A stretch of 64,000 nt of DNA. Origin: Desulfatitalea tepidiphila. Lineage in GTDB: Bacteria > Desulfobacterota > Desulfobacteria > Desulfobacterales > Desulfosarcinaceae. Location of the stretch: positions 1,798,001-1,862,000 of the forward strand of contig NZ_BCAG01000003.1 in assembly GCF_001293685.1 (NCBI RefSeq). Direction: 5' to 3'. Position 1 is the first letter of the stretch; every line of letters starts with the position of its first letter. Of the stretch, positions 55,930-64,000 are shown in pieces. Below the pieces are notes generated by a model. That model saw only the letters and a program-made list of their open reading frames with translations. It was not told where the DNA came from and ran no database searches. Position numbers and translations under genes: made by a program.

Positions 55930-58014
55930 ATGCCCCTAAAACTCTTCTATGTCTTCGACCTCCTGCTGCTCCTATCCTGCGCCGTCGCCCCGCGCCTCCG
56001 CAACAGCGAACAGCGGGTTTCCCTGTCACTCATTCAAATACTGGCCGCCCTGCCCCTGCTGGCCGCACAATACATTTACTGCGCCACCGAATTGTGGTCA
56101 CCAGCCACTTACCTCCTGATCTTGTTTACCGAAGGCCTCTTCAGCCTCGTGTGGCTCACCCTGGCCGTCCGCCTCTCCATGCCGCCGGTCGAAGACACAC
56201 CGGAAACACCAATCGTCATCACTGGACAACTCCTCGCGGCCGCCGCCCTCATTGCACTGACCCTCTATTTCCAGTACCATCCACCCGACGTCCAATCCGC
56301 AACGAACGACCTGGTATTTGCCCCATACGGCGCCATCTATTTCCACGCCCTCGCGCTTCTGCTCGCCATGCTCGCCACCGCCTGGCGACTGGAGACCTTC
56401 TGGCGCCGGCTCTCCCTATCCGACCGCTGGGCATACAAATTCCTCATCATGGGCTGCTTCCTCGCCACCGCCGCCCTGATCTGGGCCGGCTCCTACCGGC
56501 TCACTTACCAGCGGCTGGCCACACACCACCTGGCCCTGATGGCCGCCCTTGCCGTGCTCTCCTGGCTGCTCATCGTTTACGCGGTCGCACGCCACCGGCT
56601 GCTCAACCGTAAAATCTTCATTTCGCGCAAGATCATCTACTCTTTCGTGGCCCCCACGATTTTTGCCGCCTATCTGTTCACACTCGGTGTCATCGGGCTG
56701 ATCATGCGCGCCTTCGGGCTGTCCCTGCCCTTTTTGCTGCAATGGCTGGCCTTCTCCATAGGGCTTCTGGCCGTCGCCATCTTTCTCTTTTCGCCCGGGC
56801 TGCGCCGCCGGGTCCATTTTTTCATCAGCACCCATTTCTACATCAACAAATACGAATACCGCGACGAATGGCTGGCCCTTTCCATCCGGCTGCAAAACGC
56901 CGCCACCGAACGGGACGTGGTCGTTGCCCTTTACGACGTACTCTCCGACAGCCTTTACGCCACCCACATCACCATCTGGATCGGAGACGACGACAGGGGA
57001 TACATCGCCATCCCCTCCCAATCGCCGAACCCACCGACATCCAACGCCCCGGCCATCGCCCCGAACGATCCCCTGGTGCAATACCTCAAAACCCATCCCC
57101 ACTTCTATATCGATGACAACACCGCTGACGCCACCCATCGAGCCCTTGCGTTTGAACATAAAGCCCTCTTCGAAAGCTCGGACCTCGTTCTGCTGGCTCC
57201 CCTCCAGGCCGGCGAACAATTGATGGGCATCATCGGGCTGGGCCGGGAGTTCACCGGAGGACGCTACGGTCAAGACGACTTCGACCTGCTCGCCGCATTG
57301 GGCACCCAAACCGCATCGGCCCTCATGGCCGTGCGCATGGCCGAAAAACTGGCCAACGCCAGGGAGCGCCAGGCCTGGCATCGCCTCTCCGCCTTCGTGC
57401 TCCATGACATCAAAAATGCCGCCGCCATGCTCGCCCTGGTCCGGGCCAACGCCCCCGCCAACATCCACAACCCCGAATTCCAGCAGGACATGCTCGAAGC
57501 CATGGACGACGCCCTGGCCCGCATGGGCAAAGTTCAAACCCGGCTGGACATGCTGAAAGAAGAGATCGTCCCCGAATGGACCGATGTGGAAATTCACCAG
57601 TTTTTAGACGACTGCTGCAATACAATCAACAAACGATTGAAAGGCATGGCCATTGATCTCATTTGCCCGCCCGAGATCCACATCCAGACCGACCCCAATT
57701 TTCTCTCCCGGATCGTCGAAAATCTTCTCATCAATGCCTTCGAAGCAGGCGGCCAACCACCCACGGCGTGCGTTCGGGTCGACGCAAATCATTCCCAGCA
57801 CCAAGTCACCATCTGCATCGAGGACAACGGCCCCGGCATAGACCAGGACCTTCTGCCCGAGGCCCTCTTCCAACCCCTCAAGACCACCAAAGCCAGCGGC
57901 AGCGGAATCGGCCTCTGGCAAGTCAAGCAACTGGTAGCAAGCCTCAACGGCACGATCCACGCCGAAAATATTCCCGATGGCGGTGCCTCGTTCACCATCC
58001 AGATTCCAAAATAG
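55930..58014 (+). CDS. prsK: PEP-CTERM system sensor kinase PrsK
   Basis: 694 residues. Eight or so membrane segments occupy about 1-280, followed by a GAF domain (about 310-470), and a kinase part in which the H-box reads FVLHDIKNAAAMLALV and the ATPase part has NLLINAFEAGG and ENGPGI-like EDNGPGIDQ, GSGIGLWQVKQL. PrsK partners PrsR (59593 in this window) in controlling PEP-CTERM/EPS genes. Transcribed toward the repeat region at 58015. Confidence 0.9.
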   Translation: MPLKLFYVFDLLLLLSCAVAPRLRNSEQRVSLSLIQILAALPLLAAQYIYCATELWSPATYLLILFTEGLFSLVWLTLAVRLSMPPVEDTPETPIVITGQLLAAAALIALTLYFQYHPPDVQSATNDLVFAPYGAIYFHALALLLAMLATAWRLETFWRRLSLSDRWAYKFLIMGCFLATAALIWAGSYRLTYQRLATHHLALMAALAVLSWLLIVYAVARHRLLNRKIFISRKIIYSFVAPTIFAAYLFTLGVIGLIMRAFGLSLPFLLQWLAFSIGLLAVAIFLFSPGLRRRVHFFISTHFYINKYEYRDEWLALSIRLQNAATERDVVVALYDVLSDSLYATHITIWIGDDDRGYIAIPSQSPNPPTSNAPAIAPNDPLVQYLKTHPHFYIDDNTADATHRALAFEHKALFESSDLVLLAPLQAGEQLMGIIGLGREFTGGRYGQDDFDLLAALGTQTASALMAVRMAEKLANARERQAWHRLSAFVLHDIKNAAAMLALVRANAPANIHNPEFQQDMLEAMDDALARMGKVQTRLDMLKEEIVPEWTDVEIHQFLDDCCNTINKRLKGMAIDLICPPEIHIQTDPNFLSRIVENLLINAFEAGGQPPTACVRVDANHSQHQVTICIEDNGPGIDQDLLPEALFQPLKTTKASGSGIGLWQVKQLVASLNGTIHAENIPDGGASFTIQIPK

Positions 58015-58078
58015 CAACCGTAAACACCGTAAACTGTGATACCGCTGCACGGGATCAACCCAGAAACTCAAAAACGGG

Positions 58079-58262
58079 TTCATCCAACTCGAAGGATTGG
58101 CAACAACCCCTGAATCAAGTGTTTTCGTCTTCCCGGCGAACGCCGGGATCCAGTAGGCTCACCAAGTGCTTGAATCCTGGATGCCGGATCGAGTCCGGCA
58201 TGACGGGGCCCTGCCTGGACGCCGGACCGAGTCCAATGCGAGGGGGCTTGGTCCAAAACCCT
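58079..58262. repeat. Dispersed repeat, long copy A
   Basis: TTCATCCAACTCGAAGGATT, CCCCTGAATCAAGTGTTTTC, then TCTTCCCGGCGAACGCCGGG and GGATGCCGGATCGAGTCCGG. Copy B at 58353 is about 90 percent the same in the same orientation. Confidence 0.8.
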
Positions 58263-58352
58263 AATCAAAACCTGCCCCGACCACGATCCAGTGCCCGGCA
58301 CAACTCCTCCACGATCCATGTTCCGGCACCACGCCTCTACCCCCTATTACGT

Positions 58353-58530
58353 GTTCATCCAACTCGAGGGCTTCGCAACAACCCCTGAATCAGGTGTTAC
58401 CGTCTTCCCGGCGAACGCCGGGATCCAGTAAGCTCCACGGGTGCTCGAATCCTGGATGCCGGATCGAGTCCGGCATGACGGGGACCTGCCTGGATGCCGG
58501 ATCGAGCCCTGCATCCACAATCTTCCTAAA
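58353..58530. repeat. Dispersed repeat, long copy B
   Basis: Same order as copy A (TTCATCCAACTCGAGGGCTT to GGATGCCGGATCGAGTCCGG). Between A and B is 90 bp of unrelated sequence; 58531-58700 shows another partial unit (GGATGACGGAAAATCG at 58577). Confidence 0.8.
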
Positions 58531-58768
58531 GACGGGCTCCCCGTCTGCAGTTTGTCGCGGGCTTCGAGCGCAGCCAGGATGACGGAAAATCGAATTGCGG
58601 ACTTTACGAGACGGTTATGATTTTCCTATACAGTAAAAAAATACCAACAAGCCGATTGCTTCATAATTCCTCCAAGAATCGTTTTCATTCCTGGAAAAAA
58701 TCTATAATCATTTGTTATTATAACAATATTGCCAAATCGGCATTCAACCCGCCATTCACTCATCTGTC

Positions 58769-58780
58769 GTAAAATTTTAC
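58769..58780 (+). promoter_or_regulatory. Candidate PrsR upstream site (PEP-CTERM box)
   Basis: GTAAAATTTTAC is a perfect 12-bp palindrome 87 bases upstream of the -24 element, a distance typical for activators of sigma-54 polymerase. Its assignment to PrsR is inference. Confidence 0.5.
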
Positions 58781-58866
58781 ACATCCACTTCCACAAACCA
58801 CAGGCCAATTCCCACAACCAGTCGATTATCCACATATCTTATAGTTTTTTTTGATTTTTTTAATAC

Positions 58867-58881
58867 GGCATGTTTATTGCT
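58867..58881 (+). promoter_or_regulatory. Sigma-54 promoter of the PEP-CTERM gene
   Basis: GGCATGTTTATTGCT has the -24 GG and -12 GC dinucleotides exactly 12 bases apart and agrees with the consensus TGGCAYNNNNNTTGCW except for the first T. It lies 46 bases upstream of the ATG. Confidence 0.75.
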
Positions 58882-58926
58882 TTATCCTTAAAGAAACGCG
58901 TTAAAAACTCTATTTGGAGACAGAAC

Positions 58927-59505
58927 ATGAAGAGAATCGCACCACTTACGATCATGATCATCTTGGCAATGTCATTCAGCGCACACGCATTGTCCATCAC
59001 AACTGTCAGCTATAGCGGAAGCGACTATGACGGCACCTACATGTTTACCGTCATTCCCGATCCCCCAACGACCACACCAACGAGCGATCCCGCACTCAGT
59101 TGGCTTCAGAGCCAAATTAATACTTGGTTCTCCGCTAATGAATCAGGTTACCAAATCGATTCGCTCACATATTACGATAAATATGAATTCGATGAGGGCA
59201 CAAGCGAGAATGGACTGTTGTCTATAACCGGTGGCACATGGTATGCGCCGGTTCCGGTCGAATTCTATGCTGTTAAAGGCTCAACCAGTTATGCCATGTA
59301 TTGGCTCGGTTTTGACGGCGCTTCATCCGCCCAATGGACGACCGGGCACCTTGTAGGGACAGCCGATCAAGACAGCGTCGGCATATCACACCTGACCGGC
59401 TACAACCCCGCAGTCGCACCGGTTCCGGAGCCTGCCACCCTCCTGCTCCTGGGCAGCGGCCTCCTGGGCCTCTTGGGCGTGAGCCGCAAAAAGTTCAAGA
59501 AGTAG
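58927..59505 (+). CDS. PEP-CTERM protein (exosortase substrate), 1
   Basis: 192 residues. Signal peptide (about 1-22), a beta-rich central region, and a C-terminal sorting signal: VPEPATLLLLGSGLLGLLGV with a basic tail RKKFKK. Exosortase cleaves after the PEP motif or anchors the protein during export. ATG 58927 follows GAGACAG; the longer frame from 58870 is not used because the promoter lies within it. A strong terminator follows. Confidence 0.95.
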   Translation: MKRIAPLTIMIILAMSFSAHALSITTVSYSGSDYDGTYMFTVIPDPPTTTPTSDPALSWLQSQINTWFSANESGYQIDSLTYYDKYEFDEGTSENGLLSITGGTWYAPVPVEFYAVKGSTSYAMYWLGFDGASSAQWTTGHLVGTADQDSVGISHLTGYNPAVAPVPEPATLLLLGSGLLGLLGVSRKKFKK

Positions 59506-59533
59506 TTTCTATTTTCACGAGTTTGAAAACAAG

Positions 59534-59568
59534 AAGATCCCCGTAACACAAACCGGGGATCTTTTTTT
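59534..59568. terminator. Bidirectional terminator between PEP-CTERM gene and prsR
   Basis: AAGATCCCCG (59534-59543) and CGGGGATCTT (59554-59563) form a stem with a 10-base loop and a T-run to 59568; on the minus strand the same stem is followed by TTGTTTTC. Confidence 0.9.
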
Positions 59569-59592
59569 ATCGTATCTTCCTCACAATCCCAT

Positions 59593-60954
59593 TCACGAGA
59601 TACCATGCTTCTTGATCAAATCGTGCATGGTCGGCCGGCTGATCTCCAGCAGCTGCGCGGCCTGGCTGATGTTGTTCCCGCAGATCGCCAATGCCTGCCT
59701 TACCACCTTGATTTCCGCCGCATTCCGCGCCTCTTTCAAGGTGGGCAGCCGTTGCGTCCCATTGTCCTCCGGCCGGTTCTCCTCCAAACCCAAATCAGAC
59801 GCTGACAAGATCCGGCCCCTGGTCATCCCCAAGGCCCGTCGAATACGGTTTTGCAGTTCGCGCACATTGCCCGGCCAATCGTAAGCCGTCATGGCCGAAA
59901 GGGCGCCGGGAAGAAAAGAAACCTGGCCGCGTTTCAACGCAGCCGCCTCGGTTTGCAGAATATGCTGTGCCAGGTACAAGATATCTTCGGCCCTCTCCTT
60001 CAAGGCGGGCATACGCACCGGAAAGACATTGAGCCTGAAGAAAAGATCTTCGCGAAACGCCCCCTGCTTCACCGCCGCTTCCAGGTCAACATTGGTGGCG
60101 GCGATGATACGGGCGTCCACACTGAGGGTTTTTTCGCCGCCCAACCGATCGATCGTCCCCTCCTGAAGAAATCTCAATATCTTGACCTGCAGCATAAGGG
60201 GCAGTTCCCCGATCTCGTCCAGGAACAGCGTGCCCCCATCCGCCTGCTCGAAGCGCCCGGTTTTGCGCCCCACAGCGCCGGTAAAGGCTCCCTTCTCATG
60301 TCCGAAAAGCTCGCTTTCCAGCAGGTTTTCAGGAATCGCCCCGCAGTTGATAATCACCAGGGGGCGCTTGGCCCGTCGGCTCAGTGCATGCACCGCTCGC
60401 GCGGCCATCTCCTTGCCTGTCCCGCTGGCGCCGGTGATCAACACCGGATAATCGGTGGCGCTGACATTTCGTATCTGCTTGAACAAGCCTTTCATCACCT
60501 CGGAAATTCCCAGCATACCGCAAAGGGAACCGCCCTGGTCCACCTGATGCCTCAGCCGGCGGTTGTCCGTTTCCAAGGCATGGAGCCTGAAGGCACGGCG
60601 CAAAATAAAATCCAGCACCTTTAAATCCACTGGCTTGGCATAAAAATCTGCCGCCCCCAGCGCGACAGCCCGCATCGCGTTTTCATGTTCTGCATTGCCA
60701 GTAGTGACAATCACTTTTGTGTCCGGAGAGACAGACGCAATCTCTTCAAGCAGCAGCAATCCCTCCTGTGCCGTGTCCGGGTGTGGCGGCAGCCCAAGAT
60801 CCAGCACCACGACCGGAAAGCTGCCTGAGGCCAAAAACGGCCTCGCCTGCTCCGCATCATAAGCGATGCTGATGTCGTAATCCTCCCCAAGCCCCCACTT
60901 CAGCTGCTTGGCCACGGACTTCTCATCTTCGATTATCAATAGTTTCTGAACCAT
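59593..60954 (-). CDS. prsR: PEP-CTERM-box sigma-54-dependent response regulator PrsR
   Basis: 453 residues. A receiver domain (about 1-115, LLIIEDEKSVA with VVVLDLGLPP as the Asp region) is followed by the AAA+ sigma-54 activator domain with GASGTGKEM (Walker A), GAFTGA loop, and GTLFLDEIGELP, and a C-terminal Fis-type helix-turn-helix (NISQAAQLLEISRPTMHDLI). ATG 60954 (MVQKLLIIEDE) is the family start. It is the partner of PrsK at 55930 and the likely activator of the two sigma-54 promoters at 58867 and 62235. Confidence 0.95.
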   Translation of the reverse strand: MVQKLLIIEDEKSVAKQLKWGLGEDYDISIAYDAEQARPFLASGSFPVVVLDLGLPPHPDTAQEGLLLLEEIASVSPDTKVIVTTGNAEHENAMRAVALGAADFYAKPVDLKVLDFILRRAFRLHALETDNRRLRHQVDQGGSLCGMLGISEVMKGLFKQIRNVSATDYPVLITGASGTGKEMAARAVHALSRRAKRPLVIINCGAIPENLLESELFGHEKGAFTGAVGRKTGRFEQADGGTLFLDEIGELPLMLQVKILRFLQEGTIDRLGGEKTLSVDARIIAATNVDLEAAVKQGAFREDLFFRLNVFPVRMPALKERAEDILYLAQHILQTEAAALKRGQVSFLPGALSAMTAYDWPGNVRELQNRIRRALGMTRGRILSASDLGLEENRPEDNGTQRLPTLKEARNAAEIKVVRQALAICGNNISQAAQLLEISRPTMHDLIKKHGIS

Positions 60955-61159
60955 CTCATCCCGCAACCGAACAAAAAGGTTAACCCGATTTTTCAAACAC
61001 CATCATCATTACAATGCGATGTGCACAACCGGCAACCCCTTTCTATCCTGCCGCCCGTCCTGCACCGCACTCGACGAGCGCAGGATGCATTTGGTAGCAT
61101 CTTAAGGTAAATCAAGCGCAACGGTTCCGCATCCCTTTTTGATATTGGCAATCCTTGAT
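60955..61159. other. Upstream region of prsR
   Basis: Non-coding, with no palindrome or obvious promoter; the prsR promoter is expected here. Confidence 0.3.
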
Positions 61160-61306
61160 GGCTTCGTAAAAAGCCCGGAATCAGGTTTTACCGTCATTCC
61201 GGCGAAAGCCGGAATCCAGTATTTCAATAAGTACTGGATGCCGGATCAAAGCCTGCCCCGGACCACGATCCGGGGGCCGGTATGACGCTTCTGCGACTTT
61301 TTACGG
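61160..61306. repeat. Dispersed palindromic repeat copy
   Basis: CGTAAAAAGCCCGGAATCAG, CATTCCGGCGAAAGCCGGAA, TACTGGATGCCGGATCAAAG and the end CTTTTTACGG (61297-61306) form a nearly complete unit. Confidence 0.8.
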
Positions 61307-61381
61307 TTTTATCACTCCTTGAATTTACTTACCGCTACGCCTGAACCACATGGCATCTTTTATAAAGATTTCCAAATAATA

Positions 61382-61424
61382 AGGCGCCAAACACACAAAA
61401 GAGTTTTTTGTGTGTTTGGCGCCT
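61382..61424 (-). terminator. Strong hairpin terminator of the second PEP-CTERM gene
   Basis: Perfect 19-bp inverted repeat (AGGCGCCAAACACACAAAA and its complement; 61382-61400 and 61406-61424) with a 5-base loop, followed on the minus strand by TTATTATTT. Confidence 0.85.
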
Positions 61425-61492
61425 ATATAGTCAAAACCAGTTTACTCTTCTATTCCGACCGCAATGAAATGACGACAACTCAAGCGATCGAA

Positions 61493-62122
61493 TTATGATT
61501 CCAGGCTGCTTCTTTTTTTTCTCATTCGACTGAAACCCGCCAATCCAAGTAATCCCGTACCAAACAGCAGCATCGTAGCCGGCTCAGGCACGGGAGCTCC
61601 CACGAGCTGACTTTGGTTATCGATAATACTGCCATTTTTCGTAATCAAATTTACTGCTATCACTGTCCAACCGCTGTCATCAAATTGGTTTTGGTACGCA
61701 CTCAGGGTATTCCAGTCGCTGCCATTAGTGATCTCTTGTTCCAGATACCAGATCGCGTTTTGCACCATCTGGGCAGCGTTGCTGATTTGATCAAAGACAC
61801 CAGACATATAGGCTGCATAAAGCCACTTGGATTCACTGGAAACCGGATCTTTACCATCTACTCCGCCAACCCCACCACCTGATGCATAATCGCCAACAGA
61901 AGACACATAATAGGTTTTGCCTGGTTCAAAATAATTATTCTTTTCCAAACAAAATGTACCGTAAGTGTTACCTTCAGCATCCGTCATTGTATAAGGCACA
62001 TCCCAATCATTTTCCATTGTTACATAGGTATCGGCCATCGGCAGTGCCCATACATTCCCAGCAATAAAAACAACCGTAAGCGAAACCAATAAAAACATCA
62101 TAGCTTTCTTCATCAGATTCAA
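61493..62122 (-). CDS. PEP-CTERM protein (exosortase substrate), 2
   Basis: 209 residues. Signal peptide (about 1-26, ending VWA), an acidic middle domain with one Cys, and the sorting motif VPEPATMLLFGTGLLGLAGF followed by SRMRKKR. Its middle matches PEP-CTERM proteins with a Gly-rich, Tyr-rich repeat-poor body. Met at residue 4 is an alternative start. A sigma-54 promoter precedes it at 62235. Confidence 0.95.
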   Translation of the reverse strand: MNLMKKAMMFLLVSLTVVFIAGNVWALPMADTYVTMENDWDVPYTMTDAEGNTYGTFCLEKNNYFEPGKTYYVSSVGDYASGGGVGGVDGKDPVSSESKWLYAAYMSGVFDQISNAAQMVQNAIWYLEQEITNGSDWNTLSAYQNQFDDSGWTVIAVNLITKNGSIIDNQSQLVGAPVPEPATMLLFGTGLLGLAGFSRMRKKRSSLES

Positions 62123-62234
62123 CCCCTCCTTAGAGCTTCGATTTGAGTTTTGAGCATCAGTTTAAATAACCACAAGAAAAATTCGATCCGAGCCATACAT
62201 TGCAACGCATTTTCAAATACACAACGAAGCATTA

Positions 62235-62251
62235 AGCAGGTTGTATGCCAT
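62235..62251 (-). promoter_or_regulatory. Sigma-54 promoter of the second PEP-CTERM gene
   Basis: On the minus strand TGGCATACAACCTGCTT has GG and GC 12 bases apart, one mismatch from TGGCAYNNNNNTTGCW. A TTTTAC-containing half-site (GTAAAAC on top at 62336) lies about 87 bases upstream, as in the other gene. Confidence 0.7.
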
Positions 62252-62505
62252 TTAAATTTATTCTTAAATTTCTTGTAGTTAGTTTGATTAAACCCGATGC
62301 ACACAAAAAGAGGGGCTCCAAAGAGCTAAAATTGAGTAAAACAAACCTCAGATATGTGGAATTCAGGTCTTCGCTATGAAAAATATTCCACAACTGCCCG
62401 CCCTCGGCGAAACCATCATGACACACGACACACGCCAACTATCCAATTAAACTTTTTATTTTTTCGAATATATAGTACCTAACCGGGCAATCATACTTGA
62501 TAAAA

Positions 62506-62623
62506 CCGTAAAAAGAAGCAGAGGCGTCATGCCGGCGAACGCCGGCATCCAGAACATATTGAAAATACAGGATCCCGGCGTCCGCCGGGATGACGGGAAA
62601 AACGCATTCCGGACTTTTTACGG
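62506..62623. repeat. Dispersed palindromic repeat, most complete copy
   Basis: Ends are CCGTAAAAAG (62506-62515) and CTTTTTACGG (62614-62623), perfect inverted copies. Inside are CATGCCGGCGAACGCCGGCA, CCAGAACATATTGAAAATAC, and CCCGGCGTCCGCCGGGATG. The rest of 62252-62695 holds no gene. Confidence 0.85.
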
Positions 62624-62695
62624 TCCCGTCATACTTAATGGTTTACTAAAAATCCTCAAGGCGTTCACAGCGCCAACATTTGACAGGGGGAAAAA

Positions 62696-64000
62696 ATGAG
62701 CCATTCTCAGCGCCACCCAGCCATCACGATCGCTGCAACACTTTTCATTGGCCTGCTGCTACTCAATGGATGCGCCTCGGACGAGGACAAAAAAGCGGCT
62801 CACCTGCAAAAAGGAATCGCCTATTTTGAAAAGGGCGAATTCAAGAGCGCCGAAATCGAACTCCGCAACGCCATCCAGATCGATCCCCAATATCTGGCGG
62901 CCCACCTCCAGTTGGCCGAAACCTACGTCAAGCTCGGCGACCCCAAAAGCGCCTTCCAAGAGTATTCGCGCATCGCCCAGCTCGATCCCGAAAACAGCGA
63001 CGCCAACCTTAAACTGGCCACGTTTCTGCTCTTGGGCAAACAGCTCGATCAGGCAAGAATACACGCCGAAAAGGTGCTTGCCGCATCCCCGCAGAATATC
63101 GACGCCATGATCATCCTGGCCGCCATCAGCGACCTTTCGGACAACCCGACCGAAGCCGCCGACCTATACAAACAAGTTCTTGCCATCGACATTACCCACA
63201 TTGGCGCCTACACCGGTTTGGCGCGCGCCTACGCCAAACTGGGGGATACGGCGCAGGCCGAACACACCCTGAAAAAAGCCGTCGCCGCCGCCCCCGGATC
63301 TGCAAAGCCCCATTTAACCCTGGCGGCCTTTTATGCCCAGCAGCAGCGTTTTGATATGGCCGAGCAGGAAATGCAAACGGCCGTCGCCAAAGAGCCCGGC
63401 AATGCCGAACTCCATACCACCCTGGGCAACTATTACATGTCCCGCGGCCAAACCGGCAACGCCGAAACCGCCTTCCTCGAAGCGGTCAAACTGCAGCCCA
63501 AAGAGACCAGGCCTTACCTGACCCTGGCCGCCTTTTACGAGGGTAGCCAAAAAAGCGACCAGGCAGAAGCCATGCTCAAACAAGCACTCGAGTTCAAGCC
63601 CGATGATGTCCAGTCCATGGACGCCGCGGCGCGGTTCTACCACCGCCACGACCAGACCGACCAGGCGGCGGCCCTGATCGACCAGGCACTGGCCCTGCGC
63701 CCCGGCTACACCCCGACGCGCCTGCTGAAAAGCGAACTTCTCATCGCCCAAAAGCAATATCCCGAAGCCATCGAACTGCTGGACCGCCTGATCGCCGAAG
63801 CCCCGAACCTCGCACCCGCACACCACCTCAAGGGAGCGGCCCTGCTCGCTAAGAACGACCTCAACCTGGCCAAGACCGCCCTGCTCAAAGCCGAAGAACT
63901 CAACCCGCAGATGCAGTCCACCAAGCTGATGCTGGCCGACATCTTCCTCAAACAACGCGATTTCAATTCTGCGCAGCAATATGCCCGCGGCATCGTCGCT
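62696..64000 (+). CDS. PrsT-like TPR lipoprotein, second copy (3' truncated by window end)
   Basis: Open from ATG 62696 to the edge, 435 codons without stop, RBS CAGGGGG upstream. A lipoprotein signal ends in NGC (Cys about 26). The TPR body matches the gene at 51731-54010 closely (AEIELRNAIQIDPQYLAAH versus AEIELKNAIQIDPQYTAAH). Together they indicate duplication around the PEP-CTERM genes. Its C-terminus and any following exosortase gene are outside the window. Confidence 0.9.
   Translation, partial: MSHSQRHPAITIAATLFIGLLLLNGCASDEDKKAAHLQKGIAYFEKGEFKSAEIELRNAIQIDPQYLAAHLQLAETYVKLGDPKSAFQEYSRIAQLDPENSDANLKLATFLLLGKQLDQARIHAEKVLAASPQNIDAMIILAAISDLSDNPTEAADLYKQVLAIDITHIGAYTGLARAYAKLGDTAQAEHTLKKAVAAAPGSAKPHLTLAAFYAQQQRFDMAEQEMQTAVAKEPGNAELHTTLGNYYMSRGQTGNAETAFLEAVKLQPKETRPYLTLAAFYEGSQKSDQAEAMLKQALEFKPDDVQSMDAAARFYHRHDQTDQAAALIDQALALRPGYTPTRLLKSELLIAQKQYPEAIELLDRLIAEAPNLAPAHHLKGAALLAKNDLNLAKTALLKAEELNPQMQSTKLMLADIFLKQRDFNSAQQYARGIVA

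Noticed and set aside
58079-58530. A CRISPR array
   Set aside because: Units are long (about 155 bp), imperfect and separated by irregular sequence; no cas genes are present.

Overview
The window looks like a chromosomal segment from a GC-rich member of the Desulfobacterota (former Deltaproteobacteria), close to the Desulfosarcina/Desulfatitalea kind of organism. The evidence is the conserved rpsB-tsf-pyrH-frr-uppS-cdsA-dxr-rseP block followed by a fused purS-purL plus purQ, the rpmE-prfA-prmC and rho-adk order, many PAS/GAF histidine kinases, and a PEP-CTERM system with its sigma-54 activator PrsR. The taxonomic call is inference; no rRNA is present.

Layout. 0-11.5 kb (mostly +): the end of an unknown gene, an orphan membrane PAS histidine kinase, an FKBP-like protein with a Cys-rich tail, a dynamin-like GTPase, a flavin/PPOX protein coupled to an alpha/beta hydrolase, a divergent gamma-carbonic-anhydrase-like protein, a PAS-LuxR regulator, an FKBP-methyltransferase fusion with an SDR/DUF2867 protein behind it, and two convergent PPOX proteins. 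12.1-15.4 kb (+): a compact overlapping UV-response operon (DUF523-DUF1722 desulfidase-like protein, UvsE, class II photolyase). 15.4-18.9 kb (-): a small copper-chaperone-like protein, then an SDR-DUF3786-YtfJ-MBL operon with a clear terminator. 19.0-35.1 kb (-): the housekeeping block for purine synthesis, isoprenoid and lipid synthesis, envelope proteolysis, translation and Rho. 35.6-37.4 kb (+): rpsU, folC and tRNA-Arg(CCG).

37.5-49 kb is accessory-like: a PilZ-like fragment, an FN3-like protein and a broken second copy of it 4 kb away, a PAS protein and a large hybrid histidine kinase, a single-domain response regulator, a secreted glycoside-hydrolase-like protein whose 3' end runs into a RAYT (Y1 HUH transposase) element with 27-bp inverted ends, and a secreted protein with three golvesin-like domains. 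49.5-64 kb is envelope/PEP-CTERM related: an OmpA lipoprotein, an MBL/beta-CASP protein, two paralogous TPR lipoproteins of PrsT type (the second runs off the window), a metallophosphoesterase, PrsK, PrsR and two PEP-CTERM substrate proteins, each preceded by a sigma-54 -24/-12 promoter with a TTTTAC-containing upstream site 87 bases away. The exosortase itself is not in the window.

The intergenic spaces carry at least a dozen copies or fragments of a palindromic repeat bounded by CCGTAAAAAG/CTTTTTACGG and built from CCGGCGAANGCCGG-type hairpins, plus two other fold-back elements. The best candidates for further work are the UV/thiouridine repair operon, the FKBP-methyltransferase fusion, the PrsR regulon architecture, and the repeat families together with the RAYT element.
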